Shown here: positions 33,742 through 44,662 of the stretch, piece after piece
Position numbering within the stretch: the stretch's first letter is position 1
Layout of the letters: the number at the start of each line of letters is the position of its first letter
Origin: Erodium maritimum
Taxonomy: Eukaryota > Streptophyta > Magnoliopsida > Geraniales > Geraniaceae
DNA: 64,000 nucleotides
Reading direction: 5' to 3'
NCBI GenBank assembly: GCA_963921825.1
Contig: OY997589.1
Location: forward strand, 76,740,523 to 76,804,522
Position numbers and translations under genes: made by a program
The notes under the pieces: generated by a model
Databases searched by the model: none
Told to the model about the DNA's origin: nothing
What the model saw: only the letters and a program-made list of their open reading frames with translations

Positions 33742-34870
33742 AAGTGAGTGTAGTTGTATTGATAGTGTATGTAAAATTTTCTTAGACAAAAAACAGATGG
33801 AACCAAAGCATGTCCAGAAGTCAATTTCTAAACCATTTTCGGACTTATAAACATATATGAATGTATGATTGTGTATCATTCAGTTGCATGTGACTAATAA
33901 TGCCAAAACTAGTCTAATCCTATGATTATGATGCATGAATCAGAGATAAAAGATGTATATTTGAAAATCATTTTGAATATGACAGAAATTTTGTATTCAG
34001 AGGACGTACAGTGAGGGGATCAAATATAGGGATCTAACGGTAAATCGTGTGGTAACTAGAATGATTTCTGATACAAACCCCTACAATTGAGTGTCATGAG
34101 TGGGTAGCTTGGGGTTGAAGTAACCTTTGAATTTAAATGTTTTTAGTTATACGGTAGTGTTCTGTAGTTGGGGTTAGTAGGGATAGAAGCGACGTCGTTG
34201 GGTATCATTTCTGAAGCGAGCTGAGGTGGAAGAAGCACAATACTGGTGTGCTCTGCAATTATGCAGATCGTCCTTTGCTAGCTAGAGCACGATGGCTGTG
34301 AGAAGGGTGTCCGTTCGAGTATTTAATGGTAGCGATTTGTCTAGGGTTTCTTGTCGAATTTGTTGTCTCTTTATCATTTCCTAGCCGAGTTTCGGTGAGA
34401 GGAAGGTTAGAACTCTTGTAGCAAACATCTACCATTTCAATTAAAGTTCAAGTTTTTTGTAGAAATTGTAGCTTAGAATTGTTAGCTTGTTAACATTGAG
34501 CTGAGTTTTACAATAAGTGGATTATGACTAGATAATTAATTATTCTTCTATTAAATTTATTTAAAATAATAAATACTAAATAAAACTAAAAAAAATTAAT
34601 TACTATTTTTTTATAACTAAAATACAAATTAAATTTCAAATTATAATTAATAAAAAATAGGTTAAATAAAAACAAAATAATACATTAATTAATTCGTCAA
34701 AGTATTATAATTTTATTGGAGGGAGTCAATTTGTTTCAGGATCTTCTCACATCGTGAGAAATATAAAGACAACATTTTTGCGTGATTGACCGCCTGCTTC
34801 TCGGTGAAGTATGACACGTCCACGTTCTACATTTCTTTAATATTTTCCGTGTATTTGTCGAATTTGGCAT
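33742..34870. other. 3' flank of the NPH3-family gene
   Basis: The first 200 bp probably include the 3' UTR. The rest has no supported gene. 34500-34720 is extremely AT-rich. A gene-like 5' UTR pattern (GTCTAGGGTTTCTTGTCG near 34340) follows a short frame starting at 34291 that stops after 13 codons, so I do not call it. Confidence 0.45.
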
Positions 34871-35734
34871 CTAGAGTGCATACAATTTATCCTTCTCACA
34901 CCTTGCGTTGTCCATTTGGGTAAGGGCAGCTACTCGGTCTGCGACACCCTTCCCGTTCCTCTTTGCGTTCTTATTGCCAATTGGGCGCTCTTGTACACGT
35001 TGAGGGGCAATTGGGGCACTTGGGCCCTCAATCGGATCGAAGGACCCCCCACCAGGTTGGGAGTCACCACCGAGAGCTGTAACATTGTCATTATCAGTGG
35101 GAAGTGAAGTGGGTGGGGTTGAGCTGTAACTATTGTCCTCGTCCAATCGTCGTAGTACAGCCATGGTTGTGCCTTCCTCTGCCTAGAACTTCTCTTCATT
35201 TTTCAACGGCTCGATCCAATGGTGGAGGTTGAAATGCTTTGGCTCGTCGTTCCTCGCTGTCTTTAGATACAGTTCATTGACCCGTTCTTTGTACCTTTTT
35301 TTGTCCCATCCGTTATGATCAAGATCCTTCTCCTTCTTCAAGAGGATGTTGTACCTCCTCAGTCTAGGCGCATGTTTGTTCCAATGGCTCTTGACGACTT
35401 GCCACATCCAATCTGGTGGGTTGAATTTCCCATCTTTGATGAATCGTTTGGTAATTGTGCCCCATAACGTGTTTCCATCTTGGGAGTTGCCATTGATTGG
35501 GTCTTTAGTTGTGCGCAGCCAGGATTTATCAAGAGCTTGTCCACCTCAGGGGCCATTTGGTTCGCTTTTCTGAGACCGACTTGCTCCGTTGTCTCGGGCC
35601 AATAGAGGACGACGTAGACGACATCCGGGTGCCGTTGTTGCCACCGACATGTTGTTAGTGGTACTCACTATTACCAATGTAACGTAATGGTTGATTGCAG
35701 GGTTGTATGACAGGGGGTTGAAAGTCGCTGACAA
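34871..35734 (-). pseudogene. Harbinger ORF1-like Myb protein, frameshifted
   Basis: After a frameshift near 35525 the minus strand reads DKLLI, then WLRTTKDPINGNSQDGNTLW, KDGKFNPPDWMWQVVKSHWN, RRYNILLKKEKDLDHNGWDK and HFNLHHWIEPLKNEEKF (the F-x3-H-x-W motif of this family), followed by a stop at about 35183. The C-terminal part (35164-34871) has RPIGNKNAKRNGKG. The layout equals the copy at 24907-25731. No transposase gene is nearby, so this element was probably mobilised in trans. Confidence 0.82.
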
Positions 35735-36530
35735 AAATTGAACGGGGTTGGACGGTTGTTGGATTGGACTTAGTTCAAATGATTAATTAAAATACATAAT
35801 AAAAAAATTATTTAATGAAATGAGTTGCATTTAACGACATCTATAACTAAAAAAATTAATTAATAAATTTAAAGACGAGAAGTTTAAAGTACCGGTGCTC
35901 CAATGTTGTTGCATATATTGGGTGAAAGCCTCAACGTTCTAAGGACCGGTAGGGTTGACACCTGTGTTCAACATTTTTTGGTAACTCCCTCCTAGAGGTG
36001 TGGTTACAGCCGGATTGACTTCATCCGGCGTGTACTCTTGTTACTCTAGTGAGTTCGGCGGTTGAGTCGAATCGTCGATATTTTTTATCGGATTTTGTAT
36101 AGAGGAAGTTGATAATTTGAGAGTCAAAGTTGAGAGAATATTGAGAGAAGTGTTGTGGGTTGGATGAATGATTGAATGGATATTTATAGGTCGAGAAAAA
36201 TGTTTTTTTTTGTATTGAATTTAATTAAAAAAATACATATAACCGTTGCTGACTTCGGACCGTTGCCAACTGTCCGATTTTTTTTTTGCCTTGCCATGCC
36301 ACGTGTCATGTGGTCATTGTCTGGCCACGAACCCATGCACCGCACACCATGAACCACAATAGTGGTTCGCGGTTTGGACTACGACTTGCGACTCGGGAGA
36401 TTGTGGTTCGCGGTTAGCGAATCACGCACGCCATAACGTGCGATTCCTGAACCGCAAACCACATTCTCGTGAATCGCGAGTCGTGGTTCAGTGAGTGGGT
36501 TCGCACGGTGTGGATGCTCTTAGAAGATGC
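35735..36530 (-). mobile_element. 5' end of the second Harbinger element
   Basis: Upstream of the ORF1 copy are AT-rich spacer DNA, a TATA-like block (GATATTTATAGG near 36179), GCCACGTGTCATGTGGTCATTG at 36297 and an internal inverted-repeat-rich tract (CGCGGTTTGG, CTCGTGAATCGCGAGTCG). The terminus has reverse complement TAAGAGCATCCACACCG (near 36520). Confidence 0.65.
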
Positions 36531-36550
36531 GAATCATATAACTGTTTGAT

Positions 36551-36706
36551 CAGAGTTGTATAAAAATGTTAGACCCTGATCGTACGGATAAGACATCAGA
36601 GAATTAGTCGAGGATTAATCCGATTTGTACTATTAATTTTTAAATTTTTATTAATGATTGTTATATACTTAATAAAAATATGAACTATATTATGTAGTAA
36701 TAGTTA

Positions 36707-36756
<50 letters not shown>

Positions 36757-36840
36757 TTTTGATCGAAAATTGAGATATTATAACTTTAAAATGTTCGCAA
36801 AATTGCCAACACTTGAGTCCAGAAATGAAAATACATTAGA
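36551..36840. mobile_element. Partial third copy of the hAT MITE family, with palindromic microsatellite
   Basis: CAGAGTTGTATAAAAATG followed by GGATTAATCCGATTTGT matches the start and core of the MITE at 13980-14366. The right end is not recognisable. At 36704-36761 about nine AAT units run directly into about nine ATT units, forming a perfect inverted repeat. Confidence 0.55.
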
Positions 36841-37810
36841 ATTGAAAAAAAAAAAGAACTGAATAATAAAGTTGCTCTTGGACGTAGAGGGTGGTTGGAC
36901 AGGAGAATTGCGGTAGCATCCATGGACACCGATACAACATAAGCCAACCAAAGGGGCACTGATCAAGCAGATCTAGTGTGAATTTTGTAGTGGTGGACCG
37001 ATAACTCCCCGGGACGTCAGTGTGCGTCGTCCTCCCTTGACTAATATTGGTAGGGCTCCTAAACGCGGGTGTGCTGACCCAAAATTGGTAGGGAAGAACC
37101 TCGTCGACTTTTGGTGGAACCATTTCCACCATACGTCCAGAGAGGTGGTACAGTCGACCGACCCCTCCCTGGACCTCCAAGGACTCATTCCTGGAGGCGG
37201 GGGTGCATGTAGCCCCCCGCCGCTGCATGTGATGTTCCATCTGATCCAATAGAACCCTCCAACTCCTCCGCCACCTCCCTTTCCAACCTCTTCTTCCCAG
37301 AAGCCGTTGTGCCAGAGTTCCTAGGGATCCAGTAGATCCCTCCAACTCCTCCGGCTCCCCCTCCCTTTCCAACCTCTTCTTCCCAGAAGCCGTTGTGCCA
37401 GGGTTCCTAGGGATCCATGCCTCAGGATCCGCCTTCAATTGGTCTCTCCCCCTATCTCCTTGTACCATTCTCCCCCCTTTATGTCGTCTGGCCTCTAGCT
37501 AAGGAGTCACTAGCGTAAAGCCCCTAGGTGCCACCCCCGATGAACCCCCCACATAAGCCCAGTTCGTCCCCAGAACGGCCTTCCCATGTTTAGCCTTTTC
37601 CAGAGCCGATCTCGGATCTGTCGGAGATCTCAACGATGGTCCCCGTATGGGCCGTATCCCTCCAGTCAGTGGGCAAGCCGGGAATAAGTGACCCGCACAA
37701 CTACATCCAAAGCAGTGATCCGGGAGGTGTTTGTACGACACCTGAAGTAGAGTACATATTATTATTATTATTAATAAAAATAAATTTGTAAGATATAAAT
37801 ATAAATATTT
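36840..37810 (-). pseudogene. LINE ORF1 (CCHC type) debris
   Basis: On the minus strand YKHLPDHCFGCSCAGHLFPACP (37730-37665) is the zf-CCHC_4 knuckle that ends the DUF4283 part of L1-type ORF1 proteins. It is followed by a Gly/Pro/Ser-rich tail. An 83 bp tandem duplication at about 37255-37420 inflates a 210-codon frame. Downstream blocks resemble 57560-58060, so both are copies of one family. Confidence 0.65.
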
Positions 37811-37845
37811 CACTAATTATGATATAATTAAATATATTTTTTTGA

Positions 37846-38270
37846 ACCAACGAAGATTTTTTTAATTTAAAAGGTTAGAAATGACCGTACATGAGTTGAA
37901 ATAACTAGAAAGAACGAGATATAGTTTCGATGACAGTCGAAACACTGCTCCTATAGCTAAAAGCCCGGTGTATACTAAGGAGAAGTTAGGGGATGGTTCC
38001 CTATTCAAGTTTTGATTGAGATGTATATCCTTAGGTCATTTCTCGTCTCGACTTGACCGACTATGGTGTGTCGTAACAGCCGGTCAAGGAGTATGCTAGG
38101 AAAAGGAGGAGAACAAAGATCAGTAGAGAACTGACTCGTGTCGATCAGGGTGTGTCTCCTGAGTAACACCCCGAGATTCCCGATGCAAATCATAAAGACC
38201 CGCGAGGCATTCCAGCATGCCTCGCTGTTTCTTCATGCTGGTTGGCCTTGTCATTGTTACCCGCGTCTGT
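37846..38270 (-). mobile_element. Left arm of a diverged inverted pair (LINE 3' end type)
   Basis: The arm begins with a T-run near 37850 and contains GACCGTACATGAGTTG, GGGATGGTTCCCTATT, CTCGTCTCGACTTGACCG and AGTATGCTAGGAAAA. The reverse complement of 40020-40410 shows the same blocks in the same order with many changes. The T-run, read on the minus strand, looks like a poly(A) end. Confidence 0.6.
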
Positions 38271-40019
38271 GGAGTACGGGATGCCTAGAACATAGGTGTC
38301 TGAGTCATTCGAGACCTGGGACGAGACGTCCCAATGGGGATCCAAAGCCCGATGGGTAAGAGCATGAGCGCCGTCCCACTTAGATGGAAGTAATACCTGA
38401 TTGGGATCGTCACGGTGCTTGTCGTAGTGGTTCCTAGTTGTTGACTCGGGTCCTCGAACCGGAGCATGTGATTACGGTAGTGGTTGTCTTAGGTCCGCGC
38501 TTGGGTTGTGCACATCCATCGCAACACAATGCCTCATCAGGAATCTACAACCCCTCAAAAGTTGATGGGAGCCTTGTTCAAAGGGGTCAGCGAATGTTAG
38601 ATCGGGGATGATCCGTTCATAATGGTGGACTATCATCCACAGAGAAAGGTTGGCATCATTGTATGGATCGTGGCCTTGATCCAATGACCCCCTTAGTGCA
38701 TGGTGTCCTGGCCGTCCCCAGTTCTGGGGTTAAGTGTCGTCGCCCTAATATGGATCTGTGGTGGGTCATCAACCATCGGTCTCACCCTAGTAGTTCTTTG
38801 GGGGTCTTCCCTTGTTGGTTTCTCCGACGAAAGCTATCGGAGAGCCGGTTCACCCATGTATTCAGTGGTTCGAGCAAACTTACTCGGTGGTAGTCAACAA
38901 GAATCTGATTGTGGTAGGTCGCTCCCTAGGATGATTGAATATCATATCATGGGGGAGTTTATGCCGATATTTGGTGGTGTGGGTGTACTATTCCCTAGGA
39001 AGTATCCAAGGTCCCCATCGTGCCAGAAGACTTTCACTGGGGCGACGAGATGCAAGGTGTGATGTGGTAGGTGTTGTTGGGCGTACTGGTTGTGGTTCTA
39101 TAGTTGGTAGCAACGAGAATGAAGATGATCGGAAGAGAGGGGCTGGAGTGGAGGCGGTAGATCGGCACTAAAGGAGTTTGAGAAAGAAACCCTATGTTTC
39201 GATTTTTTCCAAGATTTTACTATAATTTTTATATACCTAAATATTTTTAATTATGAATACTTTAAATTTGATAGAAACAACAATATAAACAATTCAATAC
39301 ACAATCTGCTCTCTTGGGACCTCCCGTAACCTTTAGGGCTTACTTCTTCTTTTCTCCACCCCTACTACAATTACCATAACCATCCTCCTTCTCCATTTAG
39401 AGTTTGGAAGATGAAAGTTATTTTTGCCTCTAGGACTTTTGCTATGTCTTTGCCTCCCATCCATTTTCCGTCCCCGTCACTTAAGTTCAACTGCAACTCA
39501 ACCCCTATGTCGCCATCACCACCACTATCGATATCGGCCTCCCCTTGTCATGCTTCTCATCGCTCATCTACGTTCATACCACTATAAGGAGGACCATAGG
39601 TTTGTTGTTTAGAAGCCCAGACTACGGATTTGCCGCTCAATTGTCGCTGACCGTCCTTCTTGGGCGTCGTTTAGGAGCATATATTGAGGAGTCCCCTTGA
39701 ACCGTGCTAGTACTAGCAGGAACACCTACATCTGTCGCCCCCACGTAAGATCCCCACGACCCTCGTCTAGGGTTGCAATCGTCCGAAGGATTACCACCAC
39801 CAACCACGACTCTACCTCATCCACGGGTGAAATAGGTGGAGGAAACCTCCTCCGAGGACGACATGCCCACCGTGGCCTAGGACGCTCACGATCTGAAGGC
39901 ATGTGCCTTACTACCACCAGTCCTTGGACGAACAATTAAGTCCAAGGGTTTTCTCCCCGTTGGGGCGGATGCGAGGTTTGTTAAGGAGGTTAGTCCCGAT
40001 GGGGTTGAAGAGAGGCACG
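38271..40019. other. Spacer of the inverted pair
   Basis: Short open frames on both strands without known domains. 39424-39940 (plus) is His/Arg/Pro-rich and probably decayed LINE ORF1 sequence of the right-hand copy. No gene is supported. Confidence 0.35.
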
Positions 40020-40410
40020 GTGAACGGCCTCACAAGTCGCCATGAGTAACCCATGGAAACTCAAGGTGTTTCTTAGGAGCCACACCCTAACCTCCGTGAG
40101 CCAGTTGCCTTTTGACTACTAGTCTCCTACTTTCCCTAGCATACTCATTGGTCGACTGCTACGACACAATAATATCGATCAAGTCGAGATGAGGAAAGTA
40201 CAATAGATTCTTCGTACATCACATAGTCAAAATAGGGAACCACCCATTAGTATCTTCCTAGGTTACACCACGTACGTAGATATAGGGTCAATTTCTCGAC
40301 CGTTTTCGAGATTGTAACTCATCCTCTTTAGTTCATCTTCACATAAGTACGGTCTTTATGGCCTTTTTCTTTCATATCAATAAAGTTTCGGTTTGTCTGC
40401 TAAAAAATCC
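40020..40410 (+). mobile_element. Right arm of the inverted pair, LINE-like 3' end
   Basis: It ends with TTTCATATCAATAAAGTTTC, GGTTTGTCTGCT and AAAAAA at about 40404, a layout common for 3' ends of plant LINEs (AATAAA-like signal, short T/C-rich tail, A-run). Block order matches the left arm in opposite direction. Confidence 0.6.
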
Positions 40411-40919
40411 GCAATTTATGTGGGTTCATCTAAGTTAGGGCATGCATATCATGGGATTCTTCGTAGGGGTTCATATGCCTTAAAATTGTGTTGAAAATCT
40501 GTGTTAAAGAATCGATTTTAAGATCTGCTTATTTTCACATTGTTTGGATTTTTAGGGATTCTTGTCTACTAACTATTGTTTTCTGAATTTATTAAATACT
40601 TAAATATGACAAACAAACCCAGAAATTAATATTGAATACTTACCAATAATTTTTATAATTTAATCTGAAAAATTAAGGCGGAAAATAGTTGCTACTTGAA
40701 CATTAGTATATGATACAATTTTATTTAATTTAAAATGAGTAAGTAATCAGGACATTAGTTTGATCACTACACATGTCGAATAGTTGATAAGAATGCCAAC
40801 GTATATTTGCAAATTTGTGGTACTCTGATGGTGGGCCATATTTGGTTACTCAGAATCATTGTTTGAACTATCTAGTATCTATCAACACGCACCACTGACC
40901 ATCTATGTACTGCATCCAA
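40411..40919. other. AT-rich gene-free stretch
   Basis: No open frame with a known motif and no repeat seen. Confidence 0.4.
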
Positions 40920-41162
40920 CACTACACCAGAAACTAACATGCCCAACGAAAGGAAAATGATCGTTGGTGTTAAAACATTCAAAACCAACGAATATAAGAA
41001 CCGTCGGTTTTGAATGTTTCAACACAGACGAGTCTTGAATTCGTCGGTACTGAAAGTTTCAACACCGGCGATTCTTAGATCCGTCCGTTTTGAATGTTTC
41101 AACGCCGATGATTATTAGATTCGTCAGTTTTGAATGTTTCAACATCGAAGATTTGAGTGGAG
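40920..41162 (+). mobile_element. CACTA transposon end with 40 bp subterminal repeats
   Basis: CACTACACCAGAAACTAAC at 40920 is a standard CACTA terminus. One inverted unit near 40960-40990 (GTTGGTGTTAAAACATTC) is followed by four direct units starting at 41002, 41042, 41082 and 41122, exactly 40 bp each, with CGTCGGTTTTGAATGTTTCA. No transposase or second end is seen. Confidence 0.8.
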
Positions 41163-41233
41163 GAGGGGTGAGTGTTGAACGTTCTCCGATGGAGGACGGG
41201 GGTGCGTGTTGAATGTTCTCCGACGAAGGCGGG

Positions 41234-41513
41234 CAGGGGCGGATATAGGGGTTTTAGGGTATTCCAAGGCATACCCTGCCCCAACAAAGTTACGTAAAGT
41301 CGTGGAGCTTTCAATTACCTTCGATTTGATATCTTACAGGCTTAAATCGGAGTTCATATAAAAAAGTTATGATCATTTTAAGATTTGTCTTGTATGTAAT
41401 TTGCACGTGGTTTGCATTTGGTTTGCATTTGAGTGTATGGTTCATTTATTTTCCTATCACATTTAACAATTATTAATGTCATACCCTAAATAATATTCTT
41501 GGATCTTCCCCTG
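41234..41513. mobile_element. hAT MITE A (GGGTATGCC family)
   Basis: 280 bp, starting CAGGGGCGGATATAGG and ending GGATCTTCCCCTG, so the ends are inverted repeats. The inside has GGCATACCCTG, TTCGATTTGATATCTTAC and TAAATCGGAGTTCATAT, shared nearly word for word with 45068-45327. Ends match the hAT relic at 26323-29249. Flanking 8 bp do not match. Confidence 0.82.
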
Positions 41514-41699
41514 ATTGATGGTGTGGGGACCAGAAAGAAACATCTATAATTTATAGTAAGACTTGGGGGAGACGAACCATCTTATATAGAAATCACAGTA
41601 AGACTTGTGGGGGAGACGAACCATCCTATATAGAAATTACGTGATGAGCAAGAAACATCACGGATTATAAGTAAGTTGGTAAAAAGTAACTCGATGTAA
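41514..41699. repeat. 42 bp tandem duplication
   Basis: AGTAAGACTT, GGGGGAGACGAACCATC and TATATAGAAAT occur twice, starting at 41555 and 41597. The rest of the stretch is unremarkable. Confidence 0.7.
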
Positions 41700-42388
41700 A
41701 ACATAGAATTTCGCTCTTAGTCTCAGCCACGCCGCCGGAGCTACTGGTTTCCTCTCCCCGCTCGTCCCACTGCTTGTGGTGGTGATCGGGGGCTCGTTTC
41801 CGGGCGAGTTTCCTTGGACTTTGGCCTCCCTTAACTGGTTGTCACTGGATTCTTGTTGTCTTGGGTTCAGGTGTGCTCTTGCAGGTGCTCCTCTTCTCCG
41901 GCATTGCTTGCTCCGGTCCGTGCGCGCCCCCGGCTCCTTCTCCCTTCGTGGATCCTCCCTCAACAAGCATCTCGACTTGGTGACTTTGGGGTATTGGCCC
42001 CGGTTATGTCCTCAGCTCCTCGTAGCCGCCCTCTCCCTTGCACCATGATAGGGTTGATCCTTGTTCCTATCACCGGTGTTCGAGGTGTTGGCCCTCGGTG
42101 ACTCAAGCCTTCCCGCCCGTGCTCTTCGTTGTTCTCGTGTGTTGCTCGCCGGAATCTTTGGCATGCATCAGCTCCGACGCATTTGGGTGGTTCCGATGTG
42201 TTCTGTCGTTTGCGGTTCCCGATGGTAGTTGGTCCCGATGGTAGTTTTTGGCTTCCCAATGTGTTGGGCTACCCTTGCTTTTGGCCTGTTTTTCTTGTAT
42301 GGGCTTTGTGCCTTTTCTTGTTCCATATCTCAGCCTTTTGGCTTTTCAATAACAATCGTTTTTTTGCTAATCCAAAAAAAAAAAATCT
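41700..42388 (+). mobile_element. Retroposon 3' end with poly(A)
   Basis: GC-rich, stop-poor but motif-free sequence ends with CTTTTGGCTTTTCAATAACA, then ATCG, a T-run, GCTAATCC and 12 A (42376-42388). This tail style is that of a 5'-truncated plant LINE. No ORF2 domain remains. Confidence 0.6.
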
Positions 42389-42499
42389 TCCGGTAGCCAT
42401 TGTGGCATTAAGAAATTATAAATAATTTCTAAAGAACAAAAACTCTTTATCCTTTATAGTAGTTGAGTCTGATTATCTATTCCATTTCCTCTTATTATC

Positions 42500-42670
42500 A
42501 CAAAAATCATTTTTTTGGTGTTGGTGTGGCTGTCGGCACCCACTGATACCGAGCGTTACTTGGTCCTCACTCTCTTTTGGCAGCCTAACTACTTCACGAT
42601 TCACGGGTTGTTTGACGGTCTCGCCACCGAAGCACTCTCACCCACCGTACTCGTGCCGCTGGAGTAGTAC
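42500..42670 (+). pseudogene. Possible first-exon scrap of an RNase T2 gene
   Basis: The frame from about 42505 gives a hydrophobic stretch (FLVLVWLSAP), then RYLVLTLFWQPNYFTIHGLFDG. LVL-x-WQP-x-Y and FTIHGL resemble the N-terminal part and CAS I box of RNase T2, but the 15 or so residues normally between them are absent and the Trp of HGLW is Phe. It may belong with 44663-45066 or be chance similarity. Confidence 0.35.
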
Positions 42671-42882
42671 TGACGCCGCCAGGTTTAGCTCATGTCTCTC
42701 AAACACTGAAATACAACCCAAAACTCAAATTTGAATTTTAATGAGATGCGATTGGAGCCCATTATCTGCAGCCCAGTAGCATAATTAAAGTTGAGCCCGT
42801 TGTTCTTTTAGTCCAACCCAAACGAAACGCTGCTTATCCATATAAATTTCTCATATTTTGCTCTGATTTTATTACCTTAGTA

Positions 42883-43433
42883 CAAGGTTGTAAAAGGCGC
42901 TAGGCGTTAGTCGGGCGGTGAGGGCCCCTAGGCGTTAGGCGGGGACTAGTCGGGGCCTAAGCGGGGCCTAGGCAGATTTAATTTTCTAGTATTTTTAATT
43001 ATTAATAAATATATATTACACAAATATAATAAAAACATTCAAAATATACACTATATTTGTATGATATAAAAAACATAAAGTATCAAATTACAGAAAAACT
43101 AGATCATATAATGCTCTCATTTTTCTTTTTCTCTTTATTTTAAAAAAATATAAATTATAATGATAAACCACCAAAGAGTGACACGTGCCATATTCTTTTT
43201 ATCGTGACATTCAAGACCCTTAAAACCATATTGTATCTCTCGCATTTTAATCTCTTTTTCAAAGATCCAATTTCACAAAGCAGAGTCTCAAGTTTCCGAC
43301 TAATCGAGTGGGACGGTGAATCGGGTGGTTTTCAGATTTTGGGGACTAGGCGAGGCGGCAAGTCGGGCGTTCTTATAGATTTTGGGGTCTAGGCAGGGGC
43401 CTAGCGGACTAGGCGGAGACTTTTACAACAGTG
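42883..43433. mobile_element. hAT MITE copy 2 (CTAGGCG family)
   Basis: 551 bp between perfect 8 bp duplications CCTTAGTA (42875-42882, 43434-43441). It starts CAAGGTTGTAAAAGGCGC; the reverse complement of its end starts CACTGTTGTAAAAGTCTC. CTAGGCG-type blocks fill both ends and the middle is AT-rich. Same family as 13980-14366. Perfect duplications suggest recent insertion. Confidence 0.92.
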
Positions 43434-43441
43434 CCTTAGTA

Positions 43442-44640
43442 GATGGTTGCTTTGATTTTTGTTCTTATAATTTGTGTTGATGTCCGTCGTGTTTTTGGGA
43501 ATTTTCGATTTATTCCTTCAAGGATCGGTGATGTGACCTAATCTGAGATCCATGCCTCTTTTTGTATTTATCAACCTTTTAGATCTGTAGTGTGTTAATT
43601 CTTCATTTTCTTCTTAATGTTGATATTGCTGATTTGCTTATGCATAATCTAGATCCATGTTCATATATAACCTCATAACCCTAGTAATATTAGCCCCAAG
43701 ACTCTCTTCTTGTTCTTGGCATTTATCAATATTTTCAAGATTTGTCTCTTTTTTCTTACATATATTCTCTCTATTTTATATAGGATTTTGGTTTACATTT
43801 GGATCTATGATGTTACTTAACTATGATATTTTGGTTTAGTTTTACATCCGATTTTTGTGTATTTGACTCATGCAACTTAAATCTCTATTTCTTCATTATT
43901 TATTTATTGATTTCCTTCTTGTTTTTGATGTTAAGATCTTACTATTGTCGTTCATGGATCGATGATTTAAAACATGTCTGAGATTCATTTATCTTTTTGA
44001 TATTTAGATCTTAATCTTGTTCTTATTTTCGTCATCCCTTTAAAGATCTTGATGTTATTTTGTTTCTTTCATGTTCCAATTTGTATATTTCATTTTCCAT
44101 TTTGTTCTTGTGTTGGATCTGTTGTTATGTTCATTCAACTCCAAATCCCATAGACTTCAAACTGAGATCCAAGACATGTTTCGGATTGTATCTTTACATT
44201 TTCTATTTTTTTATTGTAAATCAGGTTGGTCTATCCTTCCATTATTCGCTATTTAAATATCCTAAACTCATTATTATAATAATAGTATCTTAGTGACATT
44301 TAATATTTTTCAATGATATTGTGTTGATAAATTGTTGATTCCAAAAGAAATAGACTGATGTTCTATAATATTGTTTAAATTGAATTTAAAAAAAAGTGAA
44401 TGAACTAGAGTAGATCCAACCGATATGTTTTTTTGATAGGGATATAATTATTTTATACTCGTAAGCATAAGTATTTTGTATTTGATTATGTACGGGTATA
44501 AATATTTGGTAAATAAATAATTTTGTTAAGCCTCGAATCTAATTCATTATAATAGATCATGTTAAGTTTTTTTATAACATATTCCGTACGATTATAATTA
44601 TATACTGAATTTTTGTATCAGATTAAAGCAAACGTGATGT
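43442..44640. other. T-rich gene-free stretch
   Basis: Strong T bias on the plus strand with loosely recurring TTGTTCTT and GATCT/GATCTATGATG blocks. No coding motif. It could be intron sequence of the decayed RNase T2 gene; this is a guess from position only. Confidence 0.35.
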
Positions 44641-44662
44641 TCATTGTTGTGAGTCATTTTTC

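Noticed and set aside
34281..34330. Left terminus of the second Harbinger element at TAGAGCACGATGGCTGTG
   Set aside because: It only weakly resembles the right terminus (reverse complement GAGCATCCACACCG) and no target duplication is present.
36836..37468. 210-codon minus frame
   Set aside because: It runs through an 83 bp tandem duplication in LINE ORF1 debris and ends in T-rich tail sequence; no domain in this frame.
44060..44293. Phe/Leu-rich plus frame
   Set aside because: Product of T-rich sequence; a membrane protein is not supported.
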